In this document: piece by piece, positions 10,939-24,009 of the stretch
Layout of the letters: each line of letters starts with the position of its first letter
How positions within the stretch are numbered: position 1 is the first letter of the stretch
Assembly: GCF_036884655.1 (NCBI RefSeq)
Contig: NC_088357.1
Coordinates: forward strand, 6,147,501 to 6,211,500
DNA from: Musa acuminata AAA Group
Lineage: Eukaryota; Streptophyta; Magnoliopsida; Zingiberales; Musaceae
Length of the DNA: 64,000 nucleotides
Reading direction: 5' to 3'
The notes under the pieces: model-generated
Databases searched by the model: none
Told to the model about the DNA's origin: nothing
Seen by the model: the letters and a program-made list of their open reading frames with translations, nothing else
Made by a program: the position numbers and the translations under genes

Positions 10939-12629
10939 TCTGCTTTCATCTATCATGGTAAAAAACATCTTTGACCAAATGAAACCCAATTTGAATTTAT
11001 TTTGTATAATGGTTTCTGCTATCTGAACAAGGAAATTTGTGATTTTCTGAGTGAAATTGCCAACGTTCATCATATTTATTGCAATTCGTGCTTTATGCTG
11101 CAAGTCATGAAGAATGATTAAATCTTTTTTTTTTTTTTGAATTTTCAGGTATTGGGAACAAATCAAGTTGTCTTTTTGTGGCATGTACTAGCAATCGTTA
11201 GGAACCAAGGGCTGATAGAGATGGCAGACTGCTTGTTAACCTTTTAAATGGACAGAATGGCAACTATGATATGGTAATGCATGATGTTTCTTCGGACCCT
11301 AGATTTCATGTTTCTCATATCCGCTTTTTTTTTTTATAAAGCCATCCATATTTTGAGCATTTTTCTGAAAAGATGATACTCCTCTGGCCGCTTAACTTCA
11401 TCTATTCATATACATCTAATTATTTGTTTATCTAGGTCTCTTACCTTGGTTGAGGATTACTCCTTATTTTGAAGGAATTTTGTGATCTGATTAGAGGATG
11501 ATCTCTTAAAATGTCTACTCCACATTATATTTCATATTAATTGTCGGGTGATCTAGTCATGACAAAAAAAAAAAAAAGGAAATGCTTGTTGTCCCTTCGT
11601 TACTTCTCTCCGTGAAGGAAGGTAGTTTAGTTGTTCATTGAGAGCATAATGTGGAAATTTAAAAAATTATAATTACTTATATTTGTTTGTTGTATTTGAT
11701 ACCTTTTGCTTCGGATTGATAACACAATTAGTAGCTCCCCTATATAAACTCAATCCACTAAGATGGACTCCGTTTTACCAAAGAATGTTATTAGTTTCGA
11801 GTACAAGACGCGGTGAAGAATACACGAGAACACGGTGGTTGCAACCTCTAACCTTCAAGCTTTTCTGACAGCCTAGGCTGTAGACCAAATCTAGGATTGT
11901 GTTGCCAAGTCTTCTACTGCTAAGAATAAAATGTTTCTTTTGGTTGTAGAGTGATGGATTTATCATCAAAAAAGGGGAAAAAAAAATTAAGAGGAAGTAA
12001 GTGATGGTTATCTTCCAAGCATTCCATGAAGAATTTAGTGAAAGGTTCCCTGGACAGAGAAATAGAACAACGATCTGCTTTTGACTCTTTTAGCTATTTG
12101 GTATGGGCGTTCAAGATGGGTATCTTTGTTTTATTGCAAGAGATTCCTCTTTAAACTCCATCTTCATATTGCTTAGGCTGCAAGATGGAGTATAAAATAA
12201 TGTCTTGGTGCTGCTGATCAAAACAGCAATCTAACACACCTCTTTTTGGGATACCTGACCATCTCGGCCTAAGACTTTTCCCTATTGATTGGCCACATCA
12301 CAAGTTGTTACTACAAAGGTGGCATAGATCAACTGAAGAACACATAAGAAATCTAGAATAACAATTATCAAAGATTTGCACAGCAAAGCTTTCCACAACT
12401 TGGGATCCAATCAGCAGCACAGGTCAAAGATGCCTGAAAAACAACAACAAAAAACATCAGCTTTAAGTTTCATAACCTCAACAAAAATCAGATTTTGAGT
12501 CTTAGATAAAGAATATATATTTAAGGAGTCATAGGCTAATTGCCGATGTTTTCATCTACCAAAGATGATACAGAAAGAACATACTTATTTTGCTGGGTGG
12601 GAGCAGCTATGAGCAGGAAAGGTACATGG
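10939..12629. other. intergenic DNA between two convergent genes
   Basis: Holds the 3' flanks of PAC2 and, on the other strand, HCF164. A pyrimidine tract and AG near 11130-11149 could mark a spliced 3'UTR exon of PAC2. Several A or T runs are present and no further coding region is supported. Confidence 0.5.
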
Positions 12630-13757
12630 TTAACCATGGCTTCTGGGATCAACAACTTGATGCACCTTCCTGGCTTCGGCACTCGAGAACTGACCCACAA
12701 CTCGGGCGTGGGGTATTGTTGGCTCACCGTTAACAAGAGCAGCAACATTTTCAAGAAAATACTGCTTTGGTAGTCTGCCCACAACATTTCCCTCCTCGTT
12801 CCCATCTTTATCCAAGAAAGCAAAATGGGGGATGCCTTCCACTCCAAACTCATCAAGCTCCTGCTCCCACTTTGTGTTATCAACATTCAACATCACGAAA
12901 TTCACTTGATTCCTGACAGAAGCCACTCTGGTAAAAATCTCTAAATAGGGACAGAAAAATGTCTTTAAATCTTTAATTAGTTGAGAATTTTGAATTACAA
13001 TGTTAGTATCTTATCCATTAGTTGTGATGTCAGAAATCTGTCACACACAAGAGGAAACAATGACCAGGAAGGTATAATTAAGGTCTAAGATCATACAAGC
13101 AGGTAATTAGCAGTGAATTGCAGAGAAAAGGAGATACTCTGTCAATAAGCATAACATAGGGGACCAATGCAGCACATGGGAAGCTCACTCACCAGGCAGG
13201 GTTTTGCAATTGTAGTATCTTGAAATCTTACATAGATGATATAAGATCCTGTGTCCATACTTCACAGGAGATGAAATTTCTTTCACATATTTGATGAAAC
13301 TGCATTTAGTTTATTTATATTTAATTTACATTATACAGAAATCAAGATCTTACCTGAACTGCTGCTCTACCTGAAAGATCTGTGGAGCTAACTCCCGACA
13401 AACTTCACACCAATCTGCATAAAACTCGACAACGGTGGGTTTTCCATTGGCAAGAGCCTGAAACAACAGCAATACACCATTTGGTGAGAACCATGTACAT
13501 ATAGAAGGCTTTTAAGATAGCACGTTTAATTTAATATGGACCTTGCTCTCTACCATCCATCATTGACAAGAGTAACTTATGACAGCTATTTTAACTCAGT
13601 TCAATTCAATCTGTTGACAAACAAGATCATTACTAGGTTGCGGTATAGGAGAAGTGCTTTATGTTATGCTTCTTGACTGAGAGGAATCAAGAAGACATCT
13701 TCAAGTATCAAAACCCTTAATCTCGCTATCAGAGAAGATCTGTCATTCAAGAAAAGG

Positions 13758-13802
<45 letters not shown>

Positions 13803-15786
13803 CAAGTAATTTCCTGATACAACAATTGATCCATCTTGGTATCAGTTCGCTAGGTCATCCAGACATTACATGACTTACCAATACTTCAGGTGCTCTCCTC
13901 TAATTGACTCCTCATACCTCCAAGAAAAAAATACCATGCATGCTTAAAACCTTTTGCGGAATAATAAGCAAGCTTATGTCTGGTGTTTCAGCATTAGTTA
14001 GCCATCTGAAATCTTAATCCATATATGATGGAGCCACTTCTCTGAAGCTGCTAGTTAAGAGATCTCCATAGGCACAATTGGATACGTGCCCCTCCAATTG
14101 TTTATGTATGCCACTGAAATGGTTGATAACCCAATTATCAACAAAAAAAGGAAAAATAACACATTCCTGAAGTTGCATTAATCGAAATGACTTGTGTACA
14201 CTATCCAAAGACAGCAAGAATGCAAGATGAATAAAATTGACCAAATCGAGAACACGACAAGTCTCCTTTTGCCAGTGTCGAAGATTACCACAGTCAAAAT
14301 TGTGAAACAACATAAGAAATAACTGCAATTGAAGTGATGGAGCTCATGCAAGTTTTATCTCTAACACTTCATTGGACTTAAGAAGGTGATCAAGCAAGGA
14401 CATGAAGCTCAAAACATAAGAAAACAAGACGAACCGACCTCTTCATAAGGTATGGCAGCAGCAGAGAGATCTTTCAAAGAAACACCAAAATCTAGTCGTG
14501 CTGATATGAAAAGCCCCACTGCAGCAAGGGTAGAAGCCAAAGCTACTCGTCTATTTATATCTTTATTTGGAAATTCTACAAAGTTAGCACTTTGGGAAAC
14601 ACTAGCATCTTGGCTGCCCTCTTTGACTGCATCAGGTTGTGCAGTGTTTTCATCCTGTAACAAATGTTGAATTAAACATCTTTAGCAGAAAATAATAGTG
14701 AAGGCAACAAAATATAACTTTCTTTCACAAAGAAGATATTAGTTATTTCCCAAGCCTGAGATAGAAAATATAAATGTATTGACCAAACATAATGAAATTA
14801 CCAGGAAAAGATATCTTGATCACATTAACAATAAAAGTACCTGAATTATGATCCATAAAGTTGTGGATTAGGACCTCCACAAGAATCAACTTGAGAAAGT
14901 ATTGGCTATTGTAGAAAATAATCTCTGATCAAACACTTTGTACATCATTTTATGTTTAGGAGAGATTGCATTATTGACATATGTATTATAGTGTCATCTT
15001 CACTTTAAGCCTTGTATAATTTTATGGTCCATCTAATCCCTGGATGTTGAAATATTAGCACTGTTGATCCGATCTCAGTTAGGTTAACCTACATGGTAGA
15101 ACTGAACCATCAATCTGAGTACTGTTGACATGGCAAAATGCAAATAAACTAGCCATGTTAGCCTCATCTCCTTATTCACCTCCTCTTTCCCCTCCACCTC
15201 TGGATCAGTCCTTTGCCACCATCTCGACTTCCCGCTCATCTATCTCTGGACCTAACCCTCCACCTCTGCCGACTCTTCCTTGACCTCCTCCGGCTGAACT
15301 CTTCGTACAAGGCAGAAAAGAGGAGGAGGAGATGGAGGGGGGAATTCACGGATCTTCTTTGACAATAGCAGGTGGCCTTGTATCCCAGAAATAGCAATTC
15401 AAGAACGGCAAGCCACAACTTAGCAATCTATCTTACGATTCCAGTAACTACTGAATCGATCTTAAACGAAAGAATTGGTCAAGAATCGACGGGTTAGTTC
15501 GATCTGCCCGGCGAAAGTGATTACGCCCTTTCAAGGACAGAACAGATACATTTAGTCGGGAGAGGAAGAAGATGTTGGGGTTCACCTCGGGAGGGGATTC
15601 GATCGGGGGAGGCTCCACCGGCTTAGACTCGGCCAGGCAGGCCATCTTGGGGAGGCGGAGGGGTCTTGTCGACCGGAGGCGGAGGACGGTCGCCTGGCGC
15701 AGGCGGCGAGGGAGATCCGAAGGGTCGAGGCGAGGTGGAGGGAGCTCGCGGAGGAGGCCGAAGTGGCTCGACGCGACGCGGGCCAT
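12630..15786 (-). CDS. HCF164: HCF164-like thylakoid thioredoxin, chloroplast precursor
   Basis: Exons in coding order: 15586-15786, 14439-14654, 13354-13457 and 12630-12912, giving 267 residues. The Arg/Leu/Pro-rich first 60 residues fit a chloroplast transit peptide. A membrane helix follows NKDINRR at about residues 104-122. The thioredoxin-like domain has its redox motif in [10 protein letters not shown] (residues 156-159) and continues with [18 protein letters not shown]. It ends in [12 protein letters not shown], the typical HCF164 tail. HCF164 is anchored in the thylakoid with its active site in the lumen and passes reducing power needed for cytochrome b6f assembly; this role is taken from the family. 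An in-frame extension upstream of 15786 runs through an 18-base homopolymer and is unlikely to be used. The second intron contains an (AT)n tract. Confidence 0.95.
13762..13801. repeat. (AT)n microsatellite in an HCF164 intron
   Basis: About 20 AT units lie within the intron between the HCF164 exons 14439-14654 and 13354-13457. Confidence 0.9.
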
Positions 15787-15812
15787 TGCCGGCTTTAGAT
15801 CGGAGGGGAGCA

Positions 15813-15830
15813 GGGGGGGGGGGGGGGGGG
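15813..15830. repeat. 18-bp homopolymer G tract (C on the HCF164 strand)
   Basis: An uninterrupted run of 18 G lies about 27-45 bp upstream of the HCF164 start codon, with shorter G runs on both sides. It would lie in the leader or core promoter of that gene. Its length is likely to vary or be misread. Confidence 0.9.
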
Positions 15831-15849
15831 AGGGAATTTGATGGCCGCC

Positions 15850-18400
15850 GGGTTTTAGGGTGCCCGCCGCCGCCGTCTCCTCCTCCTGTGGTGTGGCACG
15901 GCCCAAGTAGATGCCGCTGGAGCGAGCAGCCTTCAACCGGCGGACGACTTGTTTGGTTACGATTTGTTTGGTTGTTTGAGAGGTTGGGATAAATTTGTTT
16001 TTGCCAAATATTCATCACTGTCGCGTGTGTGAATAACCCACCAATTTCAAAAATAAAAATAAAAATCTCATGGATCATTTTTTGTGTGTTTCTTTTTCTT
16101 TTTTATTTGGAGTTTTTAAATCTGGTTTGAAATATCATACAATTTTATTAGTCCTCCCTGAATTTATTATTCCTTCTTTAATATAAATATACATTAAAAA
16201 ACCCTAATATTTTGATCATCATATGGGTCGATTTAAAAGATATCCATATTAATTAAAATTTTAACTAATAGTTGATTTTTTATCCATTATTTTAAAAAAA
16301 ATATATGATAATTATTATTATTATTATTATAATATAATAGATAAGTGGCGAAGATAGAATTCAAACCCTCAGATAAGTTGATTTGGTGCATTACTATCAT
16401 ATCAATGTTTAAGATGTGAAATACATCGGATAAGATTTTAAATTTTTAAATATTTTTAAAATAATTTATGTATCATAATTATATTAATATTTTAAATATA
16501 TAAATATATCAGATGAAATTTTCTTGTATTGATTAAAAGACTCAGAGGATTACATATCACCTTATATTTTCTTTGTTCTCCTAAAATAAGTGAAAGTTGT
16601 AGTTTGCCATTCTTCTTGTTGTTTGTGATTAAATATTATCCTGAAATTATTTACTAATGACAAACTTGGACTCAACTCAGATAATAAGATTTACCACTTT
16701 GGCTCTCCCTCTTTCCAATAGATATTATAGTTTATATAACATAAAGCGATAACTCTTAGCAACACCAATGGCATAGAGTTGTCAAGTTAGACTCAAAGTC
16801 AACTAAGATTAACTTCTGAGTTTGAGTTATAGGGAGTTGATGGAGATCTTATAAATTATGTTAGAGACGTATCGGACGTAAAAAGCAATCAAAACATCTT
16901 TAATAAATGTATTCGATCATCAATAAGTCATCGCATTGAATCATTAGGCTTATGATTAAAGAATAACAACATTATTAAGTTAACTTCCTTGTCAACATTA
17001 TCCCATCGGTATCTATGTTGCCGACCTTATCTGACATTAACATTAATTATTCTTCTCTCTTTCTCTCTCTCTCTAAGAGCAGTAAGCAAGTAGAAGGATG
17101 TAGTATATTATATACACAAGCGAGCAACAAGAAGAAGCTACCTTTCTCACCCTCATCTGGACGTGGATTCCGTACTCAAATTCTCCAACGCTTTGGTCAA
17201 TCTCTGATGCAAGAATCCAAAGCTAATCCATCCTCATCCTGCGATCGCAATCTTGTAACTATTGTGCGACATCGACAGCATCAACTCCACATTTCTTTAT
17301 ACTCATGACATGTCCACATGTTTCGATCAGGTGTATAGATGTAATGTATACATGCATCCACCATCTTGATGACACGTATTCATTTAGATGAGGAGGGTGT
17401 CCTAATGCCCACTCATTTGGTAGAGGCCATGCATGCTATTACAGTCAAATTTACGTAATATACTATCCTTTCTATTGGTAGTTGACTTAATAACCACCCT
17501 ACAGTGGGCATGAGAAGAACGACACTACCAAAAAAAAGAGCGGAGTTGACTTAACACCATTACAGTTGGCATGAGAAGAACGACAATAGGACAAAAAAAA
17601 AATCAATTAGCTTTTTTTTAAAAATAAATTGATAATTTTAAGTGAAATTCTAATTGTTCAACGTCCATGTTGATTCAGATTGAACGATATCCTTTTTCGT
17701 ATTAATCATGAGACTAAGTTAAGAAATTATAAGATTATATTATAAATATGTTTGAAAAAATTATTTCGATGCTTAATAGTTGACCTTGTTGGAGGATTCG
17801 ATTGTCGAATCTATATAAATGTGATTGTGATAAAATAGATTTGATGTACCTTAGAGATTTTTTCTATAATGTGATATAAGATCTTTATATTTAAGGTCAT
17901 TGTTAAAATTATATGTTTTGTTTAAATTATGTAAATGATTATGTTCGATACAAGAATTACGTAAATAATTATGTGCTTTATTCGATCAAAAAACTTGATC
18001 ATATAATGTCAAAACCTATGGATTTAAGGTAACGATCAATTTTATCAAATTTTCGTTGAATCGTCAATCTCGACACAATGACAATAGTAACAATGAGTAA
18101 TCGAGACTAATGTGTTAATTAGGTGGAGATTATATATTGAGGTATTTATCTCAAATCTGATGAATAAGAATCATAATCGGGTTGAATGTGCATTAATACA
18201 CCTAAAAACTTGATTAGTTTTTTTATTTATATTTATTTTAGTAGCTACACCGGATTATTTAATAGCGGATTACTTTTGGAGATCTATGCATGTCAAAGCC
18301 ACTTAGAGAGAGAATTCGAGTTTTCTTTGAATGGATTATAATATATGTGTGATGTGAATAGGGATCGGAGGAATCAGCTCAACGGCTATGCTAGCCGAGA
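15850..18400. other. AT-rich intergenic DNA with a short tandem duplication
   Basis: Mostly low-complexity AT-rich sequence. Two near copies of a 45-48 bp segment start at 17481 and 17545, each beginning GTTGACTTAA and ending GAGAAGAACGACA. A 97-codon frame at 17015-17308 shows no family features. The last part is the distal COR413 promoter. Confidence 0.6.
17481..17589. repeat. two tandem copies of a 45-48 bp unit
   Basis: Copies at 17481-17528 and 17545-17589 share GGCATGAGAAGAACGACA and GTTGACTTAA. They are separated by a short A-rich stretch. Confidence 0.8.
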
Positions 18401-18418
18401 AATTTCCAGCTCTTGTAT

Positions 18419-18834
18419 GCCGACAAAACTGCGTGTACCGACTTTGGTACAGACACACGCTGATCGACTAGATACCTGCACAACCATTGGATAAAGAGGC
18501 GGATTTAAGTGGGGTCTACTTTATTATCGCTTTCTTTCACCAATTGGCTAGCACGTAAGGTCATGGGTCACTTCGTACGACCACGTGACGATTTGAAGAA
18601 AGCGGACGAACGAGTAAAACGCGCAAAAGTACTTTTGCCTACCTACAAAAGTTGCCCGTTGAATTACCTGTGCTATTATTGGATGTTCTTTGTGGGTCCC
18701 ACAGTTTTGCTGCTTATATTTATCCAGTTGCGAAGCAGCTAGAAGACGGGTTAACGACTAATGGGCAAGCAAACCATTACCGTAAACGGAGCCAACGAGA
18801 GACCGAACGAGTAAGACGTGATCCGTCCACGTGT
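18419..18834 (+). promoter_or_regulatory. COR413 upstream region with DRE/CRT cores and G-boxes
   Basis: Two dehydration/cold-response cores (GCCGAC at 18419 and ACCGAC at 18437) and two CACGTG G-boxes (18582-18587 and 18828-18833) lie within about 525 bp of the COR413 start. RCCGAC is the known target of CBF/DREB factors, and CACGTG is the core of ABA-response elements. Their use here is inferred from the gene they precede. Confidence 0.5.
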
Positions 18835-18897
18835 CCTCCCTCGCTGGCTTTAAATCTCTCCGGAGTTCGTCCGAGACTTCCTCGAAGAACAGAGCCG

Positions 18898-18899
<2 letters not shown>

Positions 18900-18936
<37 letters not shown>

Positions 18937-18942
18937 AGGGAG
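18900..18942. repeat. (GA)n and (GGA)n tract in the COR413 leader
   Basis: About 15 GA units then three GGGA units run directly up to the ATG at 18943, so the repeat forms the end of the 5'UTR. Confidence 0.9.
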
Positions 18943-21900
18943 ATGACGAACGAATACCTGAGGATGAAGACGGACTACGCTCCCGTCGGCGGGGACGACC
19001 TGATCCAATCGGATCTGAAGGAGCTTGGGGTCGCCGCCAGGAAACTCGCCAACCACGCCCTCATGGTCGGCGGCGGGCTAGGCGTCGGCACCACCTTTTT
19101 CAAGTTCCTCGCTTCCTTCGCCGCCATGTCGGTTTTCCTCGATTTCGTTTGTTTCCTTTCTCTTACGCCTCCTCTTTTTGTCCTTTCCCTCGGGTGTCTT
19201 TTCTTTCCTTTGGCCTTTTCGCATTCCGCGGATTTGCAGTTGCTTTCGTGGTAATCAGAATTAGAGAACTAGCGATCTAACGTGTCCTGTGGGTTCTGAT
19301 CTCGGGGTTTTCTTCTTTTTCTCGACATAGGACAAAGAAATTGTTAGGTTTTTGACCGAGTGCTGAATTGTGCCCTACTCATCTTTTAGAATCGCATGAT
19401 TGTAAGTCGTAATTTATGTATGAGGTTGTCTTCTTGATATGTAGATTTACTGTTGAAAGAGCTGAAACAATCTTGTGTATTATTTTTTAAAGAAAATCGT
19501 GATGATTTCACTTATTCTTGAAAATGACAGACATCCATACGTTTAATGGTTGTAGTAAATAACCTTCCTTTGTGGGGTAAGGTTTCTTCATGTGGATACC
19601 GGATTGCATCCTATCGGGCGAAAAGATGGATCCATTCTTTGTAGCCACAGAGATTACATGTTCTCTGAAACATACGAATGGAAATAAGATGATAACAAAG
19701 AATATCATGATGTTTTTTTGGCACATTGTTTTTTAGTTAAATTATTATTTAAAAAAAAAGATTAAGTTTCTTTCTTAATTCAATTTAGTTTTTTATAACT
19801 TAGATGAAAAAAATAGATGTGTTATGGTTAACATATTGTAGCAAGCTAAAAAATGATAGATCAATTGCAAACCTTGAATGTGCAATATTCTGTAAATGTT
19901 GGATTAGAGAAGTGATAACACGAGGATTGGTCGGTAATCAGCGTAGCAGCAGATATGTTGAAGATAAATGCATTGGTGAACTATTCAATGATCTCCAGGG
20001 CATCGAAGCATTTACATCGTGTGCTCAGATGAGATTTATTTTGGGTAACTTTTAGGAATAAGTCCAAATTTTTTTGGTATACTTCTTATTTATTGGGTCT
20101 AATCTACGATATAGCCGGTTCCAATTGTTCTTGTGATCTCTAATATGTTGGATGTAAACTTGGATACATAGTTAATCTGATCATGTAGCATATGTTGACG
20201 AATTATGCAATTTCACCACCAATTTTATCTATAACTTCCATGCTTTTATGTAATTGCCTCTGTAATCACAAACTAGTAGATAATATGACTTTTCAGTACA
20301 ACTAACAACATCTTGACATCTTGACATAATAACCATAGTTGTCTATAAAACGAGAGCTTTGCTCTCCAATTACATAAAATTCTCACTTTTTGTTTCTTCT
20401 TCTGCAGATATCTGTTGATCCTTGATCGAACTAACTGGAGGACAAACATGTTGACTTCACTTTTAATTCCATATATCTTCTTGAGCCTGCCATCTGTACT
20501 ATTTTCTTTACTGAGGTGATCACTTTGTTCCTTTTTTTTCATTTGGAAATTTGTTTGGAAGCACCATAGAATGAAGGTAAATATTAGTTGCATCAATCAT
20601 GTTACGCAGATTGGTATCCTTCTACCAACAATACATAATGGTTTATCGCTCCAAGGTCTTGGTTATCACCAAGGATTGTGAGGTTGTTCGAAGGTTCTAA
20701 ATGATCAGCAGGTTTAACAGTCCAGACTGAACCCTTAGGCAGAATGTACGAGATAGAGTCAGTAATAAGCATAGCCTATCAACGGTTTTCTAAAAAAATA
20801 TTAATTTATGTGACATGGTCATATGGACATTGTTTCTTTCTTTTATTTGGATGAGAAAGATGTTGTAGACACTCATATCTTACCTAGACAGCAGATCACG
20901 TTTTTAGTTATCCTATGATTATTTATAGTTTCTCTTTTCTGTGATATATATTTCATCATCCTTCTATTAACTTGCAGAGGGGAATTTGGAAAATGGATTG
21001 CGTTTATTGCTGTTGTCCTGCGCCTTTTCTTCCCTCGGCATTTCCCAGGTAGTGAACCCAATATAGTCTAGCTTGCTTCATCATATCCTTAATCTTACTT
21101 GTGTGATCTAGCATGGCAAGTATGTTTGGCATATGTGCTCAAATGCATATGCTCCATACATAATGATTGATATTTATTAAGTTGCGATTGGTGCCAGAAT
21201 TATCCTACATATTTGCATTGCTAGATAGTTTCCGCTTTCGATTTCATATTGCTCTATATTTTACTTCCTCATTTACCTACCTGTAATTAAGCAGATATAT
21301 CGCATAGCGATTCATATTTCTGCACTGTTTATCCTATATTTTTGCGCTGCTAAATAGATTCCACTTTCTTTTTCATATTGGCAAAATTGACCTGCTCGAT
21401 TTCCGCACATATCTACCAGGAAATAATCAGATCTTCTGTATAGAGAATCACGAGCAAAATTCCTCCACTGAACATGTCCAAATTAGATCCATTTTGAAAT
21501 AAGCAGATCTATTTGGACATATGTATAGGATATTTTCTCTGATTCTAAGTTCTGGAAATCTATGACAATACTCTAATCAACTCAATCTGTAGTCCATTAT
21601 TATGGTTTAGTTGGAGATGGAATGTTGCCAGCTACCTTAATCTTCTTTTCCACTTAAGAAGTTCCAACGAGGTTATCAATCAAAATCAAGGATATATGAT
21701 CAGGAGTATTTATCGAAAAGATAACTTTGCATTATGTATTGTTATATTAATTCTCACAATACACTTTTTCGGGGAATGATCTCCCTCAAATCAAATGTCT
21801 GTTAAAGACAGGCCTTGCTTTCACTGGGCTTCCATCATTTTCTCCTGGTTATAAATTGTTCGATTTTGAGCATGAGTAATTTCATCAATAACATATTGTT

Positions 21901-22613
21901 CGTAAAGCTTTTTCCCTTCAAATGTGGGTTGACTTGGTAGTTTTGCCAAAACTTAAAGAAGCAGGAAGAGTATATAATTGTTTCCAACAAGATAATTGTG
22001 GATTCTAGCATTTTTACATTGAAGTTAGTCCTATGTATGGAAGTTTCTGCGATAACTTATCAATTATAAGTAAGGCACACATTAATTTTCATAGGCCGAT
22101 CGTTTTTCAAGTTTATCTTATAAATACAGGCCCTTCTTTTTTTTTTTTCACTCATGCTTTGCTTTTCGCTGGAGTTCTCATATTTACTCTTTTTTTTTTG
22201 GAGGATTCAGAAAGCAAAGTGTTGTTGTCCTGAATCAATATTCTTTCATGTTCTGATAGATATTATTGTCCGAGAGCATATCATAGAGTATTGCATTTTA
22301 CCATGATATGAGGCGAATTTGAAACTATTCTTCTTCATTTGATACATTTGGCTCTGCAGACTGGTTGGAAATGCCTGGAGCATTGATCCTCCTCCTGGTG
22401 GTTTCTCCTGGATTTTTCGCTTACACAATAAGAGATGGCGTCGTCGGCGTCTTCATATGTCTGGCCATTGGCTGTTACCTCCTTCAGGAGCACATCCGGG
22501 CGTCGGGTGGCTTTAGAAACTCATTCACAAAGAGCCATGGCGTCTCAAACAGCATTGGCATCATTCTCCTTTTGGTTTACCCTATCTGGCGCTTGGTCCT
22601 GCATTTTCTGTAG
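18943..22613 (+). CDS. COR413: cold-regulated 413 plasma-membrane protein
   Basis: Exons: 18943-19127, 20408-20515, 20978-21048 and 22360-22613, giving 205 residues. The soluble N-terminus (SDLKELGVAARKLANHA) is followed by about five membrane segments with family blocks: ILDRTNWRTNMLTSLLIPYI, GEFGKWIAFIAVVLRLFFP, DWLEMPGALILLLVVSPGFF and LLQEHIRASGGFRNSF. This is the plasma-membrane branch of COR413, since it lacks the plastid transit peptide of the inner-envelope branch. The family is induced by cold and ABA and is thought to stabilise membranes or relay signals; its biochemical activity is unclear. All joins keep frame with normal GT-AG ends. Upstream DRE and G-box motifs fit cold regulation. 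Confidence 0.95.
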
Positions 22614-23775
22614 GGCACCCGTCGCCATTAGGGCTCCAAAAACGTTGTTGTCTGGCTATGAGAGTGTATTACCAGATGTGAATTCTGTTTGTGAAGTGCT
22701 GTTCTCATTTGAAAGGTAAGGCTTTGCTGTGTAAATTTGTGAGCAACTATTAATGTGAAAGCCTCTTACTTAGATATATTGGTGAAAACTTATCTAAAAT
22801 TATGATGACTGGTTGCATTAAGGTCAACTTCAAAGAAGCTGTTCGAGTGTCACCTCTGAAACATGGACATGGCTATGTGATCATGTGTACTTTCTATGAT
22901 TTGAAGGTCCTGTTTCGTCACATTCCACATCTTACCGTCTATAAATTTAGTTTTATTTTTCTCAGACTATAATTTTAGTTTAAGTATTATTGGTCCCCAT
23001 ATTTCAGACTAATAATTCTTCGTTATTCCACGAATCATACCACCAACTGCTTGATGAAAATATTAATATATTTATAGAAATGCCTTCTTATTCTTTGTCA
23101 ATAAATAAAAAAACAAATTTAAGAGAATTAAAACAAGAATCCAAGAAAAAAAATAATACAAAATTTTCAGTAATCACTTTCTTTTAATTAAACCACAGAT
23201 AATAATTTTATTTTATGTATTTAGTTATAATTAAGGAATTGGTTCTTAAATTAACATAACATTTATTTTTTCCTGTCAAATTGGTAAGGAAAGAAAATGG
23301 CATAAACCTCCGAGCGATTTGGACTCAAAAGGACATTTAATTAAGATATTATATTTTATTATGTTTTACGTCCTCCCATCTTTTCGGCCAAATTAAGTGT
23401 GATGTAGAAATGAAGGAAAAGGATGCGTAGCAGCTATCCTTGAAATTAAATTCCAACTATTTATTTTATGTCCAACTGTCGCAACAGCACAACACCCAGA
23501 AACAGAAACTACAAGAGGAGGAACGATGGATAACTCACGGCGTGTCATGGAGTCGCAGGGCGGGTGAGAGAGACGGGTGAGGCGAAGGCCTACCCTGTTC
23601 TACATGGGCCGAATGGAACGTGCCAGCCACGTCCTCCCCCACGTCTCCGCTTCCGCCTTTCCCGGTACTTCATTTCCATCCACCACCACCCCCTTCCTCC
23701 TCCATCGACTGCTTCGATGAAATAGCCACATTAATGCTTCCAACCAACCGCCGCGCAGCGAGAACAGCAGACACG

Positions 23776-23778
<3 letters not shown>
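22614..23778. other. intergenic DNA between COR413 and the ATL gene
   Basis: COR413 3' flank followed by AT-rich DNA with several A and T runs. No coding region is supported. Confidence 0.6.
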
Positions 23779-23812
<34 letters not shown>

Positions 23813-23842
23813 AGGGGATATATATTCGAAAGGAAGAAAAGA

Positions 23843-23869
<27 letters not shown>
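23779..23869. repeat. (GA)15 and (CT)13 facing each other as an inverted repeat
   Basis: A GA run (23779-23808) and a CT run (23843-23869) are complementary and separated by about 34 bases. Transcribed from either strand they could pair into a long hairpin. The element lies about 140 bp beyond the stop codon of the ATL gene, possibly in its 3'UTR. A second CT run follows at 23959-23978. Confidence 0.85.
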
Positions 23870-23874
<5 letters not shown>

Positions 23875-24009
23875 TTTACTCGTCATTAAAGCGGGCAGGC
23901 AGGTCATTTAATTGAGGCATGCGACCCGCCATTAAGGAGCTCCACCTCATCCCAGCACCTCTCTCTCTCTCTCTCTCTGTCCGTCACCGCCACCACCGAC
24001 TACCGTCGA

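Noticed and set aside
15813..15936. Extended N-terminus for HCF164 starting at 15936
   Set aside because: It depends on reading through an 18-base homopolymer and resembles no family N-terminus, while the ATG at 15786 does.
23620..23889. 89-codon frame with alternating Glu-Arg and Ser-Leu runs
   Set aside because: It is a translation of the GA and CT microsatellites.
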